This document shows, one piece after another, positions 40,516-49,747 of a DNA stretch of 64,000 nt. The notes below the pieces were generated by a model, which saw nothing but the letters and a program-made list of their open reading frames with translations, was not told the DNA's origin and searched no databases. The stretch covers positions 216,534 through 280,533 of the forward strand of contig VCMS01000028.1 of assembly GCA_022539475.1 (NCBI GenBank). Reading direction: 5' to 3'. The number at the start of each line of letters is the position of its first letter. The stretch's first letter is position 1. Source of the stretch: Gracilaria domingensis. Lineage: Eukaryota > Rhodophyta > Florideophyceae > Gracilariales > Gracilariaceae. Made by a program: the position numbers and the translations under genes.

Positions 40516-42711
40516 TTATACACCAGGGCTAATACCAGCATCAACCATGTAGTCAACTACCCGCTGAGGCACCTCCTGCAACACATTTTCTGCGAGCTCT
40601 TCAACTGGTTGTCCTGGTTTGAACGGTGTAAACTGCACAATGTCATGCTTGGCCTTCCTTGCCCCATCGTTGCTAGTCAGTCTCTGGTTATCGCCATCCA
40701 GTCTTTGCATAGACGCAAAGTCCGCGTTTCCAACACCTACAATCACGATAGCAATCGGTGTTCTGTGTGACGCCTCGATTATAGTGTCCACGGTAGAAGG
40801 CATATCGGAGATCACACCGTCAGTAATAATAAGCAGAACGCAAAAGTGCTGATTGTTCTGCGCCACTGGCTGAGCAAGACACAATCCCATTGCGTTTCTG
40901 ATCAGCGGTGCAAAGTTTGTTGGTCCAGACAGCGTTACGTTCTGTAGGGCTGTGTGATAAGCATCCAACAGGCCCTTCACGCCAACAACACGCGCATCCA
41001 CTTGCCCAGACAGTGCAAAGTCAAAGGAGGCGGTATTCTGGCCCGGTAGAATGGCGCCAAAGCCGAGCGCCGTGAATTGGGCGTCTGGAACGTACCCTTC
41101 CAGTATGGTTCCAATTGCATGCAGTGCTTGCCAGTACTGCGAAGGTGCAGCCGGATCACCCATGTAATGAAGCGACTGCGGATCCGACACTGGCCGATTA
41201 GACGACGTGAAATCAACTGCCACAATAAACTCGAGGCGCAGCCCACCGAGAAGGAACTGTGTGAAAGTAGGCATCTGCACGACATCTACTCGATGCACAA
41301 CAAGCTCACCCGAATTGACGTATCGTGGTCGATTGACCTTCTTCGGGTTAATGAGCTGGAAAAATGACGAGTTCCTCAACTCCTGCAACGTGAACTTGGC
41401 CTCGCCTATGAGGTCGTGCGGCGTATATCTATCCCAATCGTACACCTCGCATACCAGTCTCACTTGGTTCCACGGCTCTCCATTGGTGTGCAGCATGAAG
41501 CTGTCAGGTAGCCAAGCAGGGTTGAGGTTCTTTCTGATGTACTTGGAGCGGTACACAGCAGACAGGCGGGAATTTTCTTGCATTGAAATCTTGAAGTACG
41601 GATCGGACAAGCCGAGGAAGTCCTTCTTGTCCAGCTTCTTGCCAGCGAATTGAAAGGAGACTCGCACCTTTGTGGAAAGACTATCGTCATGAGTGGTAAC
41701 ATTGAGCACACCATAATTGCCAGGTTTGAAAGTGCGATCGGCAAGCTTGAGTTGACTGTTTTGCTTGGTGACAAGTTCAGCCAAGTTGGTTTTAATCTGA
41801 CCGAGAAAATCGCCGCGGTTCGTCCTAACGTTGTCCACATCAATGACTTCAAACTTGAGCGGCTGGTACTGCTCAAAATAATAAGGCACTTGAATGCGGT
41901 TGACCCACGACGGCGACGTGGTGTTGGCAATCATCTCGGTGGACGCGTACAGCACCCAGTTAATATTGGCAGACGTGGGCGCAATCATTTTCGTGGAAGG
42001 TATGTACACATTGCAAATCGGATCTGACGTGCCGACCAAGTCCTTCTTGCGCAGACCGGTAGCGCTCAGCTCCAGGGTGATGTGCGCCACCTTTGCGCTG
42101 TTAGAAAAGGTGGAGCTGCGGGACATGAGAGAGGGAGGCCCCATGGACGGCGGACGCGAGCCGAAACTCGGCGGATAGCCCGGCATGACAGGCTGCGGCA
42201 TGACGTGCGCATACGGGGAAGGATGTTGCATGGGCTGCGAGTAGGGCGATTGCGGATGCGGAGGCGCGAAGGGCGGGCTGTAAGGGGAGGGAGTAGCATG
42301 CATGTTGGGGTGAAACGCGGGGTCATACATGTTGGACGACGACGGCGGCGGCTGGAATTGGGGAAATGAAGGATGTGCGGCGTGGTTGGGGAAGGGGGGT
42401 GAGCCGTTGGGCTGCGCGAAGGCCGGAGAGCCGGCCTGCGGGGGGTACGTGGGGGTGTTGGGTTGCGGTGGATAGGGGCCGGACGTGGGCGGGAAGGCGG
42501 GGGAGGCCTGCTGCGGAGGCGGGACGCCAGGCGGGGGCGGCGGGGGCGGCGCGGGCGCCTGCACGAACGGGTGGGTCCATGTGGTGGTGTTGGTGGTGGG
42601 GTTGTGGTAGTAGCGACGGCCGCCGTTGTCGAAGTAGACGCTCCAGCCGGCGGGCAGCGGCTCGTCGAAGGCGGGTGGCGGCGGCGGCGGCTGCATGGGG
42701 CGGGTGGACAT
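40516..42711 (-). CDS. WW-C2-C2-vWA fusion, copine with an N-terminal WW domain
   Basis: 731 aa from the ATG at 42,711; 59 more codons are open upstream. A WW domain lies at about 18-48 (W23 in LPAGWSVYF, paired YY, W45 and P48 in TTTWTHP). A Pro/Gly/Ser-rich linker extends to about 200. Copine C2A follows at about 206-330 (DLVGTSDPICNVY with Ca-binding Asp, and VIDVDN). C2B is at about 346-470 (LSDPYFKI, VYDWDRYTPHD). The copine von Willebrand A domain is at about 490-715, with the MIDAS-like AVDFTSSN and a PTNFAPLI motif. Copines bind membranes in response to calcium. A WW domain, which binds Pro-rich partners, is not part of ordinary copines. No frame breaks and no intron separate the parts. 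Confidence 0.88.
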   Translation of the reverse strand: MSTRPMQPPPPPPAFDEPLPAGWSVYFDNGGRRYYHNPTTNTTTWTHPFVQAPAPPPPPPPGVPPPQQASPAFPPTSGPYPPQPNTPTYPPQAGSPAFAQPNGSPPFPNHAAHPSFPQFQPPPSSSNMYDPAFHPNMHATPSPYSPPFAPPHPQSPYSQPMQHPSPYAHVMPQPVMPGYPPSFGSRPPSMGPPSLMSRSSTFSNSAKVAHITLELSATGLRKKDLVGTSDPICNVYIPSTKMIAPTSANINWVLYASTEMIANTTSPSWVNRIQVPYYFEQYQPLKFEVIDVDNVRTNRGDFLGQIKTNLAELVTKQNSQLKLADRTFKPGNYGVLNVTTHDDSLSTKVRVSFQFAGKKLDKKDFLGLSDPYFKISMQENSRLSAVYRSKYIRKNLNPAWLPDSFMLHTNGEPWNQVRLVCEVYDWDRYTPHDLIGEAKFTLQELRNSSFFQLINPKKVNRPRYVNSGELVVHRVDVVQMPTFTQFLLGGLRLEFIVAVDFTSSNRPVSDPQSLHYMGDPAAPSQYWQALHAIGTILEGYVPDAQFTALGFGAILPGQNTASFDFALSGQVDARVVGVKGLLDAYHTALQNVTLSGPTNFAPLIRNAMGLCLAQPVAQNNQHFCVLLIITDGVISDMPSTVDTIIEASHRTPIAIVIVGVGNADFASMQRLDGDNQRLTSNDGARKAKHDIVQFTPFKPGQPVEELAENVLQEVPQRVVDYMVDAGISPGV

Positions 42712-43000
42712 GGCGCGCGCGGCTGGGGAGGAAGGTGCGGAGTGCGGGGAGGGGGGAGTTGGGGAGGGGGAGAGTTGGGGAGGGGGGGCGACGTGAGCGC
42801 GGGGGGGGCGGGGGGGGGGCGCGTGCAGGCGGCGCGGAGCGCGCGCGTGAAACTTTATGGAGGCACAGCGCAGCAGCGGCGCCGCCACGCGCGCGGCGTG
42901 GCACGCGGCGCGCGCGCTGCGCGGCGTATCTCGGCGCCAACTGTGCGCACTCGGCTAGCGCTGCCAGCCATGCGCGGCGCGCGCGCCGCTTACAGGCGGG

Positions 43001-43759
43001 CTACTCGGCGCGCACGCTGCTGAGCGACAGCGCCACCAGCCGCTGCTGCGCGTCCTCCTTGCGCACGGCGGCGCGCACGTTGGGCCCGAAGAAGCGCTCG
43101 AAGCGCTCGATGCGCGACGCCCAGTCCGCGTACGGCGTCGCCACCGAGAAGAACACCAGCCGCAGCGTGTACTCGCCGTCGTCGCCCACCTCCTCCTCCG
43201 CGCGGCGCAGCACCGGGCACGGCTCGCCGCGCGGCACCAGCCCCAGGCTGGACAGCGCCGGCGCCAGGTGCGCCTCGTCGCCGTAGCGGTGGCGCGTGAT
43301 GTCCTGGTAGATCTTCTTCTGCACCGGCGTGGCGCGCGCCGCGCGCGCCGCCGCCGCCGCCGCCGAGCTCTGCACCGCCACCGGCTGCAGCTCGGCGTAC
43401 TTGAGCGCGCAGCCCACCAGCAGGATGGGCACGCCGTACACAAAGCCCAGCGACGTGGCGGACGCCGTGCCGTACGAGTCGATGTACGACCAGAACGACG
43501 AGAGCGTCACCACCGCGCCCAGCGCCAGGAACACGTTTGCCAGCGAGAAGCCGCGGATTTCGAACGGCGGCTCCTTGCTCTCGCCGCGCTCGTCGCCGCC
43601 TTCGCCGCTGGTGCACGTGCAGACGCGGCGCGCGGCGCCGCGGCGCGTCGCGACGCGCCGCGGGAGCACGCGCGCCGCGGGCGATACGGACGCCAGAAGC
43701 GCAGCGCGGGAAGCGCGCAGCGGCAGCGCCGCCACGAACGCGGCGGAGCGGCGCATCAT
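43001..43759 (-). CDS. DUF2854 plastid membrane protein
   Basis: 252 aa from the ATG at 43,759. It has an Ala/Arg/Ser-rich transit peptide (about 1-50), then the family's membrane part RGFSLANVFLALGAVVTLSS, then SLGFVYGVPILLVGCALKYA (two membrane helices), then the soluble signature YQDITRHRYGDEAHL and VPRGEPCPVL. DUF2854 proteins are shared by cyanobacteria and plastids and lie in the thylakoid or envelope; their role is not settled. The 44,052 gene diverges from it, with 292 bp between ATGs, in extremely GC-rich DNA. Confidence 0.9.
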   Translation of the reverse strand: MMRRSAAFVAALPLRASRAALLASVSPAARVLPRRVATRRGAARRVCTCTSGEGGDERGESKEPPFEIRGFSLANVFLALGAVVTLSSFWSYIDSYGTASATSLGFVYGVPILLVGCALKYAELQPVAVQSSAAAAAARAARATPVQKKIYQDITRHRYGDEAHLAPALSSLGLVPRGEPCPVLRRAEEEVGDDGEYTLRLVFFSVATPYADWASRIERFERFFGPNVRAAVRKEDAQQRLVALSLSSVRAE

Positions 43760-44051
43760 GTCGCGGGCGGGGGGAAGACGACGGCGCGCGCGCGGCCACG
43801 CAGCGGCGCGACGCGCGCTCGACGCGGACGCGCGGGGCGATGATCTCACGCGCGCGGCAGAATAATTGCGCCGCGCGCATTACAACGCGCGCGCGCCAAT
43901 TGGCGCGCGCGGCGGCAACGGGCGCGCGCCAAGCGAGCGCGGGCGCGGCGACAGCGCCGCCGGCGCAACGGCGCGCTTGCGTGACGCGCGCGCGAGCGAC
44001 CGCGTCACCGGGCGCCGTGTCACAGCGGCTGCTCGGTCCCGCGCCAATGCA

Positions 44052-47000
44052 ATGCGCGTGCTGCGGCGCGTCGCAGCTTCGTTTCAAGCGCCGTCGGTGC
44101 TCGCCGCCCATCTTCTTAAGCGCGCGCGCCCCGCGCCGCCACCCCACCCGCTCCCTCCGGCCTCCGCGACGCTCGAACCGACCCGCTGCTTCTCCCTACG
44201 CCGCCGCGCGTCGCCGTACTATGCCCTCTCCTACCTCTTCGAGAGACTTACTCTTTTCGTCACCACTATATTCCCCATTGCTACCGTCGACTGGCACGAC
44301 CACCTGTCCGAAGATGACCCGGAGGAGGCGCATCTCCGCGCTCAAACCCCCATCCCGAACCCCTCCCCTCTAGCGCACTCTTCCCTCACCCCCCTGCGCA
44401 CCCGCGCCCGCCGCTGGGACCGCTGCTCCGCCAGCGTCGAGCTGCAGAACGATGCCTCCTCTCCGCCCGACCTGGCGCGCGCCAAATTCAAGCTCCGCAT
44501 GCTACGTGAGCAGCGCACCGAGCTGCGCACCGCCGTCGACGCCCTCACGCATCGACTGGCCGCAAAGGAGCGCCAACTGGCCGAGCTGCGCCGCCAAACC
44601 GGCGATTTGCCGCCGGACGTGGCGCGCGCTCATCACGAGTTGGAGTGCATGCGCTCCAGAGTGGCTACTTTGGAGCGCCAGAATTCCGACCTACTGTACC
44701 GCACCGACTATGACATGGATGCGGCGCATGATGCCAGAAAGGAATTGGCCTTGCAGCAAAATTCGTTCACGTCTCGTATCACTGCGCTCAAGCTTGACCT
44801 GGACGATATGTATACGGAGCGCGATCGCTTGACAGAGCGCGTGCAGCAGCTTGAGCACCGTCTGCTCGACTCTGACGTGCAGCGCTGCATGCTTTCTATC
44901 GTGTCTGCCGAGCGCGATCAGTTGGAGGAGCGCTTGCAGCAGGCGTCTGCCGGCGAGCTTTTCTCCATGGCCGCAGAGAACGCGCGACTGAAGATGGAGG
45001 CCGAGTTGACCGACACCAAGCGACGCCTGGAAACTGTCACCAAGAAGCTTCTTGAGGCGTGGCATCATAAGAAGCAACTTGCTCTCGAGGTGGAGGGCAG
45101 CAGGCTTCACAATGAAGCGAGCATGCTACAGATGTTTGGCGACCTCAAGAGGGAGTGCCAACGCCTGCGCGAGGAACGTGATCTGGCCGCTCAAAATGCG
45201 CAACAGATGAAGCAAACCGTCGACGATATCAAGGAGAAGGCCGATGCGTATCAATCTGTATGTGAACAGAGAGACCAGTCAATTCAACGTGCAGACCATC
45301 TGCAAAACGCTTACACTGAGCTGGCCAATATTCTTGGCTGTTCATCTGTCCCGACAGACCAGATGGATGCACAGCAACTCAGTTCCATTGTGAACAGCGC
45401 CAGGTTCCGCGTGCAGCAGAGTGAGATTGAACGTCAGTCCACGGCTGAACTTGCCGCCATGCGTGAGACAGAGCTCGATCGTCTGGAGAAACTACTCCGA
45501 AAGGAACGCCATGCGAGAGCCAACACAGAGCGTCGTATCGAACGTATTGCCGCCAAGCAGACGGAACTGGCGTCTGTTATTGGCCATCGAGAGTGTCCAT
45601 TGGATGCTGAAACTGGTCTTGCTGACATCTACCCGCACGTGCGCCGTCTGGGCGAGATGACCAAATCTCAGCAGGATACGATTCTCAAGTTGAGAGAGCA
45701 GTTGGCTGCTGGTGAAGCTGAGGCTGAGGCCAGCGCGTTGGAGGTCGAGAAGCTGAAGCAAGTTCGACGCAGAATCAAGACTGAGGCGAGTGATCTTGTG
45801 GATACGGTGCATGCGCTTGAGGCAGAGGTTGCGACCCTCTCCAAGGAGAACAGCGCCATGAGAGGCGCACTGCAGTCCATGGAGCAGGAGACCATGCAAC
45901 ATGAGGGACTTTCTGAGGTGTTGCGACTGGAGAAGGAGCGCAACGCCGCCAATGTCAGAGGTCATGGAGTTGAGCTGGCTCATCTGCGCTCCCAGATCGC
46001 CGAGAAGGACGCTGAGATGGAGAAGAGCGCCACTGAATTCGAGCGCGTGCACAAACTCGTCGCGGACTTGGAATCCGCCTGCAAGGCGTTGCAGACAGAG
46101 AAGAACGGCTTGGAAGCTCAAGTATCCAAGAAGAGTGAGGAGAACGTACAGCTGAACGAGGAGCTAGAAGGCGCAGAATCTAAGGCGGAACAGCTTCGCG
46201 CTGACTGTGACGAATTACAGGCAGAGCTGACTGAACAAAGTCGCATCGTCGCCGAAGAAAGGGAAGAACTTGCGACGCAATTGGCGGAACGAACCGCTAA
46301 CTTCGCAAAGGTGGAGGCGGAATTAAATGACGCCAGGACCACTTACATTGAGGCGGCCGAGAACTTTGAGACGCAGAGGGCGGCTTTGACTAAGCGGCTT
46401 AACGCCTCTCAGAGAGAGAAGCAGGAGTTCAAGAGCATTCTGGCCGCTATGGAAAGCCCTTCGGACGAAGAGGGGGCGAAGCGAATGCTGGAGACGCTGA
46501 GGAGATGCGAACAGCTGGAACGCGAGAACCAAGGGTTGCGACAGTCTATGCAGCGCGGGGACGGCAGGAGCACTGGAAGCAGTATCGCGGCTACGAGAGG
46601 CGCGAGTAGCGACGATGATGGGAGCTCGCTAAGGTCGGACTCGTGCTCCATGACGAGCGCCTTGACTGCTACTTCTGTGGGCAGTGATGACGCAATGTGC
46701 AATCGCGTACAGCAGCTGCAGGGATTGCTGGAGGAGGAGACGAGAGCGAGGGAAGACAAGTCGAAGCGTCTGCATAAGGCGGAGCATAGCTTGAAGGAGA
46801 TGTGCGCTGAGATGGAGAGAATGAAGGTTCTGGCTAAGGAGAAGGAACGGGAGGCTGAGGGAATGAGAAGTGAAATGAAGAGTATTCACTCTAGGATGAG
46901 GAAGATGGCGCATGTGTCTATGCCGAGGGATTATGAAAAGTGGCTAGAGGAAGATGATGAGGATATGGAACGCTTGCAGCAGGTGAGAGAGGCGTCTCGA

Positions 47001-47078
47001 AAGGAACGAGATGGGGATCGAAGGTCCAAGGGAAGAAGAAAAACAAAGGGAGTGGCGTTGGAGAATAAGGGTCGATAA
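44052..47078 (+). CDS. Giant coiled-coil protein
   Basis: The frame is open from 43,866 (TTG). The first ATG is 44,052, giving 1,008 aa, but the true start could be another ATG or an upstream exon. The first 110 residues are Arg/Pro-rich. From about 145 to 900 almost the whole protein is heptad-rich coiled coil (for example QRTELRTAVDALTHRLAAKE, and ASALEVEKLKQVRRRIKTEA). A Ser/Asp-rich break lies at about 840-885, and a short final coil ends in a Lys/Arg-rich tail. No motor, GRIP or kinase domain is visible. Likely a golgin, centrosomal or nuclear scaffold-type protein. A 534-bp piece (45,703-46,236) is duplicated at 59,765-60,299. Confidence 0.7.
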   Translation: MRVLRRVAASFQAPSVLAAHLLKRARPAPPPHPLPPASATLEPTRCFSLRRRASPYYALSYLFERLTLFVTTIFPIATVDWHDHLSEDDPEEAHLRAQTPIPNPSPLAHSSLTPLRTRARRWDRCSASVELQNDASSPPDLARAKFKLRMLREQRTELRTAVDALTHRLAAKERQLAELRRQTGDLPPDVARAHHELECMRSRVATLERQNSDLLYRTDYDMDAAHDARKELALQQNSFTSRITALKLDLDDMYTERDRLTERVQQLEHRLLDSDVQRCMLSIVSAERDQLEERLQQASAGELFSMAAENARLKMEAELTDTKRRLETVTKKLLEAWHHKKQLALEVEGSRLHNEASMLQMFGDLKRECQRLREERDLAAQNAQQMKQTVDDIKEKADAYQSVCEQRDQSIQRADHLQNAYTELANILGCSSVPTDQMDAQQLSSIVNSARFRVQQSEIERQSTAELAAMRETELDRLEKLLRKERHARANTERRIERIAAKQTELASVIGHRECPLDAETGLADIYPHVRRLGEMTKSQQDTILKLREQLAAGEAEAEASALEVEKLKQVRRRIKTEASDLVDTVHALEAEVATLSKENSAMRGALQSMEQETMQHEGLSEVLRLEKERNAANVRGHGVELAHLRSQIAEKDAEMEKSATEFERVHKLVADLESACKALQTEKNGLEAQVSKKSEENVQLNEELEGAESKAEQLRADCDELQAELTEQSRIVAEEREELATQLAERTANFAKVEAELNDARTTYIEAAENFETQRAALTKRLNASQREKQEFKSILAAMESPSDEEGAKRMLETLRRCEQLERENQGLRQSMQRGDGRSTGSSIAATRGASSDDDGSSLRSDSCSMTSALTATSVGSDDAMCNRVQQLQGLLEEETRAREDKSKRLHKAEHSLKEMCAEMERMKVLAKEKEREAEGMRSEMKSIHSRMRKMAHVSMPRDYEKWLEEDDEDMERLQQVREASRKERDGDRRSKGRRKTKGVALENKGR

Positions 47079-47453
47079 GAGTTTCGTTACCGTGGACGAG
47101 TCGGAATGGGACGTTTGTTTTTGTATGTACAAGTATCTTATGACTGTTGAAGTGTTCTTTTTTTTTCGGTTTCGATGGTCACGTTGGTGTGAGCGAGTGG
47201 AAGAGATTGGTGCGTGACGTGGTCCGTTGAGAGTTTGATTTCTCGATGGGAAGGGTCGTGGTGTAAGGTATATGACAACAGTTTTAACGAATGTGCGAAG
47301 CACGTGGTGGGGGCGGGCGCGTGTGGGAGTGAGCGCGGTGTGTGAGTTGTGAGTTGGGCTGCCAAGTGCGAATCACTTATGAGAATAACTCGTGATAACT
47401 TTCTTTAGTAAATGTGTTAATAATACATGGGGTACGACTGAATGAGACGGCGA
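47079..47453. other. 3' flank shared by convergent genes
   Basis: T-rich then G-rich sequence with no coding signal; it probably holds the 3' UTRs of the coiled-coil gene and the 134-aa gene. Confidence 0.5.
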
Positions 47454-47858
47454 CTACCGCTTCAACGGCTGCGCGATTCGGTGCGCCTTGGTGAGGCAAG
47501 TGCGAGCACCTGCGAGCAGCGCGGACGTATCGTCCAGAAGCTGGTTGACAGAGGCAATCTCCTGCGAAAGCTGGAGCGTCTTGAGTCGTTCCTTGTGATT
47601 GTCAATGACGGCGCGCACGTTTTGATCGGCGTCCATGACCTGGCGCATCTCGCGCAGCACGGCGACGCCGTCGAACTTGCCCTGCGAGACGGCGAGCTCG
47701 ATCTGCGTTTCGAACAACTGAATGGCGTCCTTTCTCGCCACGTCGTAGCGCTTTGTCTGGCGATTGACGCTCTCGGCGGCCTTCTGACGCGCCTTCATCT
47801 TGTTGAGCGTGTCCCACACGGACGCCATCGACGACGAGGTTCGGCCACTATCCGACAT
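47454..47858 (-). CDS. Small UVR-like helical protein
   Basis: 134 aa from the ATG at 47,858, all helical. A 40-residue stretch, FETQIELAVSQGKFDGVAVL followed by REMRQVMDA, has the spacing of a UVR motif (a helix pair bearing LAV-x-x-x-x-F-x-x-A-x-x-L-R). It lacks a clear transit peptide. It is divergent from the ClpF-like gene (533 bp between the ATGs), which also carries UVR-like helices (QDFSRACALRDSI), so the pair may work together. Partner and process unknown. Confidence 0.5.
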   Translation of the reverse strand: MSDSGRTSSSMASVWDTLNKMKARQKAAESVNRQTKRYDVARKDAIQLFETQIELAVSQGKFDGVAVLREMRQVMDADQNVRAVIDNHKERLKTLQLSQEIASVNQLLDDTSALLAGARTCLTKAHRIAQPLKR

Positions 47859-48391
47859 GACGAAAGGCTTTCGGTGGCACGCACGCGGCAACTGCAGGTG
47901 TGCACGACAGCGGGGTTACGAAGGTAGATGCAATCGGCGCGTCAGCACAAACGTGCAGCTCACGGCTGAACGCGGCGCGCCTCCCAACTGCTCCCAACTC
48001 ACACGCACCTTCCGAAATGACAGCCGCGGGAGGCCGCCAGTGGCGGCCCGCCACGCGCGTGCTGCGCGTAACGGCTTGAAACGTATGCCACGCGCGGCGG
48101 CGGTGCAAACATCGAAGATTTGAGACAAGATTTGATTGCAGCGCAATGGCGATACAATCTGCACGCGGCGAGATGATTTGCAGAGCGCGGCTCGATGCGC
48201 GGATTGCACGCTGATTGGCCGGCGCAGATACGGCGCGCCCGATATGATGAGTCAACTGCCTGCGCGCGCGCGCGTGCGCGCTACTTTTTTTTCGCTTGCG
48301 TCGCGGGTGCACGTCGCCTCCGTCCGCAGCTCGCCGCTGTTCTGCCCGCGCGCAGCGCCCCCGCCGCGTCTCCCCTGGCTCGCCTCCCGCC
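47859..48391. promoter_or_regulatory. Divergent promoter region between two UVR-like genes
   Basis: 533 bp separate the two start codons. The DNA is GC-rich with a long GC run near 48,260 followed by a T-run. No protein-coding frame here looks real. Confidence 0.45.
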
Positions 48392-49120
48392 ATGCGCTCC
48401 GAACCGACGTGCTTCCTGCACGGCGCGCCGCTCGGCGCGCCGGCGCGCCGGCGCGGGCTCGCGCGCGTCGCCGCGCCGCGCTGCGGGCTGGCCGACCGCG
48501 CGGCGCACGACGCGCAGCCGCTGTCGCGCGCGGAGAACAACATGCTGATGGCGCGCATGCTCAAGCTCGCGCTTCGCGAGCAGGACTTTGGGCTGGCGGC
48601 GCGGCTGCGCGACATCAAGCAGGCCATGGACGCGCAGCACCCCACGGCGGAGCTGCGCGAGCAGTTGCAGTCGGCGTTGCGGCGACAGGATTTTTCGCGC
48701 GCTTGCGCGCTGAGGGATAGCATTGATGAACGCACGATGATGATGATGGCGGAGCGGGCAAAGCCAAAGTTTGCGATTGGGCTCGTGGTGCTGCACAAGG
48801 TGCTGGGGTACCGTATGCTGCTGTTTGGCGTTGATTATCGTTGTCGTACCGCCCGGGGACATGACAATTGGAGGTGCGCCCTGATACAGCGGGGCGAGGA
48901 TCAGCCTTGGTACCACGCCGCCGTGGACGAGAGAGACAAGAGCGTTGGCGACAACATTGTGTACGTCGCGGAGGATGAGTGTTTTCCGGCAGCCGAGGGG
49001 ACCTTGGTGCAGCACCCCATCACGCGAATCATGTTCAAAGGCGTGTACGACACTGCTTCTTGCCCGGGTTTCACGTGCTACATCCCGTGCGGCAGGGATG
49101 AGAACGAAGAGTATCTTTGA
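48392..49120 (+). CDS. ClpF-like plastid protein: UVR helices plus YccV/HspQ domain
   Basis: 242 aa from the ATG at 48,392. The N-terminus (FLHGAPLGAPARRRGLARVA) resembles a transit peptide. Helices LMARMLKLALREQDFGLAARL and LQSALRRQDFSRACALRD form UVR motifs at about 50-115. The C-terminal YccV (hemimethylated-DNA-binding/HspQ-like) domain at 125-240 is clear: AIGLVVLHKVLGYRMLLFGV, then QPWYHAAVDERD, YVAEDECFPA, and HPITRIMFKGVY. Arabidopsis ClpF has the same layout and serves as an adaptor of the plastid Clp protease. A role as Clp adaptor or plastid stress factor is therefore likely. Confidence 0.8.
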   Translation: MRSEPTCFLHGAPLGAPARRRGLARVAAPRCGLADRAAHDAQPLSRAENNMLMARMLKLALREQDFGLAARLRDIKQAMDAQHPTAELREQLQSALRRQDFSRACALRDSIDERTMMMMAERAKPKFAIGLVVLHKVLGYRMLLFGVDYRCRTARGHDNWRCALIQRGEDQPWYHAAVDERDKSVGDNIVYVAEDECFPAAEGTLVQHPITRIMFKGVYDTASCPGFTCYIPCGRDENEEYL

Positions 49121-49492
49121 CCCTTTGCTGTATACATTTGTTGCTTGCTGTGTTCCTGTTATATACCGTTTGTAGTTTGTATCTAATCGTCGTCGTCTTC
49201 ATGTAAATTGGGTGTGGAAGACGCAGCGCACTACATAAACACTTATGATGATTATATGTGCACTTGAGCGGAGATATGCGTCATGGTCCACCGCCACGCT
49301 GTCGCAGCCGTTACCGTTGGTATACCGCTCGTACGTGTCCAGCGTGAAGACAAGTGCGCTGCATGCACAACCTAAGCTGTACGACGGTGCACAAGCCGCG
49401 GCCCGTGTTCGCCAAGAAGGCAACGCGACGTTGCGCCAACCTTTTGGAACGCTTGCGTCTACCTGATCGCCGTTCAAAACGGCCGCTCGAAA
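49121..49492. other. Intergenic region upstream of BolA
   Basis: No gene is supported; short frames exist on both strands. It should hold the 3' UTR of the ClpF-like gene and the promoter of the BolA gene. Confidence 0.45.
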
Positions 49493-49747
49493 ATGACGCT
49501 AACCGCCGAGTCACTCCACCAAGCGCTCACCAACGACGCGCAACTGCAGCCAACGCACGTGCAGGTACAAGACATATCCAACAACTGCGGCACCTCTTTC
49601 TCCATCCTGGTCGTGTCGTCCGCCTTCCACCAAACGCCGCTGCTCGCGCGACACCGCCTCGTCCACAAGGCGCTCGAGCCGCACATGGGCGCCATCCACG
49701 CCCTCAACCTGAAATGCAAGACGCCGGAGCAATACGCCGCCTCATAA
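49493..49747 (+). CDS. BOLA: BolA-like protein (BOLA2 type)
   Basis: 84 aa, a single complete BolA domain: LQPTHVQVQDISNNCGTSFS, the conserved VVSSAFHQTPLLARHRLVHKAL, and AIHALNLKCKTPEQY. There is no targeting peptide, so a cytosolic/nuclear BOLA2-type protein is expected. It would partner monothiol glutaredoxins in [2Fe-2S] cluster and iron sensing (family knowledge). Its stop codon overlaps the stop of the convergent enoyl-CoA isomerase gene by 6 bp. Confidence 0.9.
   Translation: MTLTAESLHQALTNDAQLQPTHVQVQDISNNCGTSFSILVVSSAFHQTPLLARHRLVHKALEPHMGAIHALNLKCKTPEQYAAS

Noticed and set aside
43537-44373. Plus-strand frame overlapping DUF2854 and the coiled-coil start
   Set aside because: Arg/Ala-rich shadow of the GC-rich DUF2854 gene; no features of its own.
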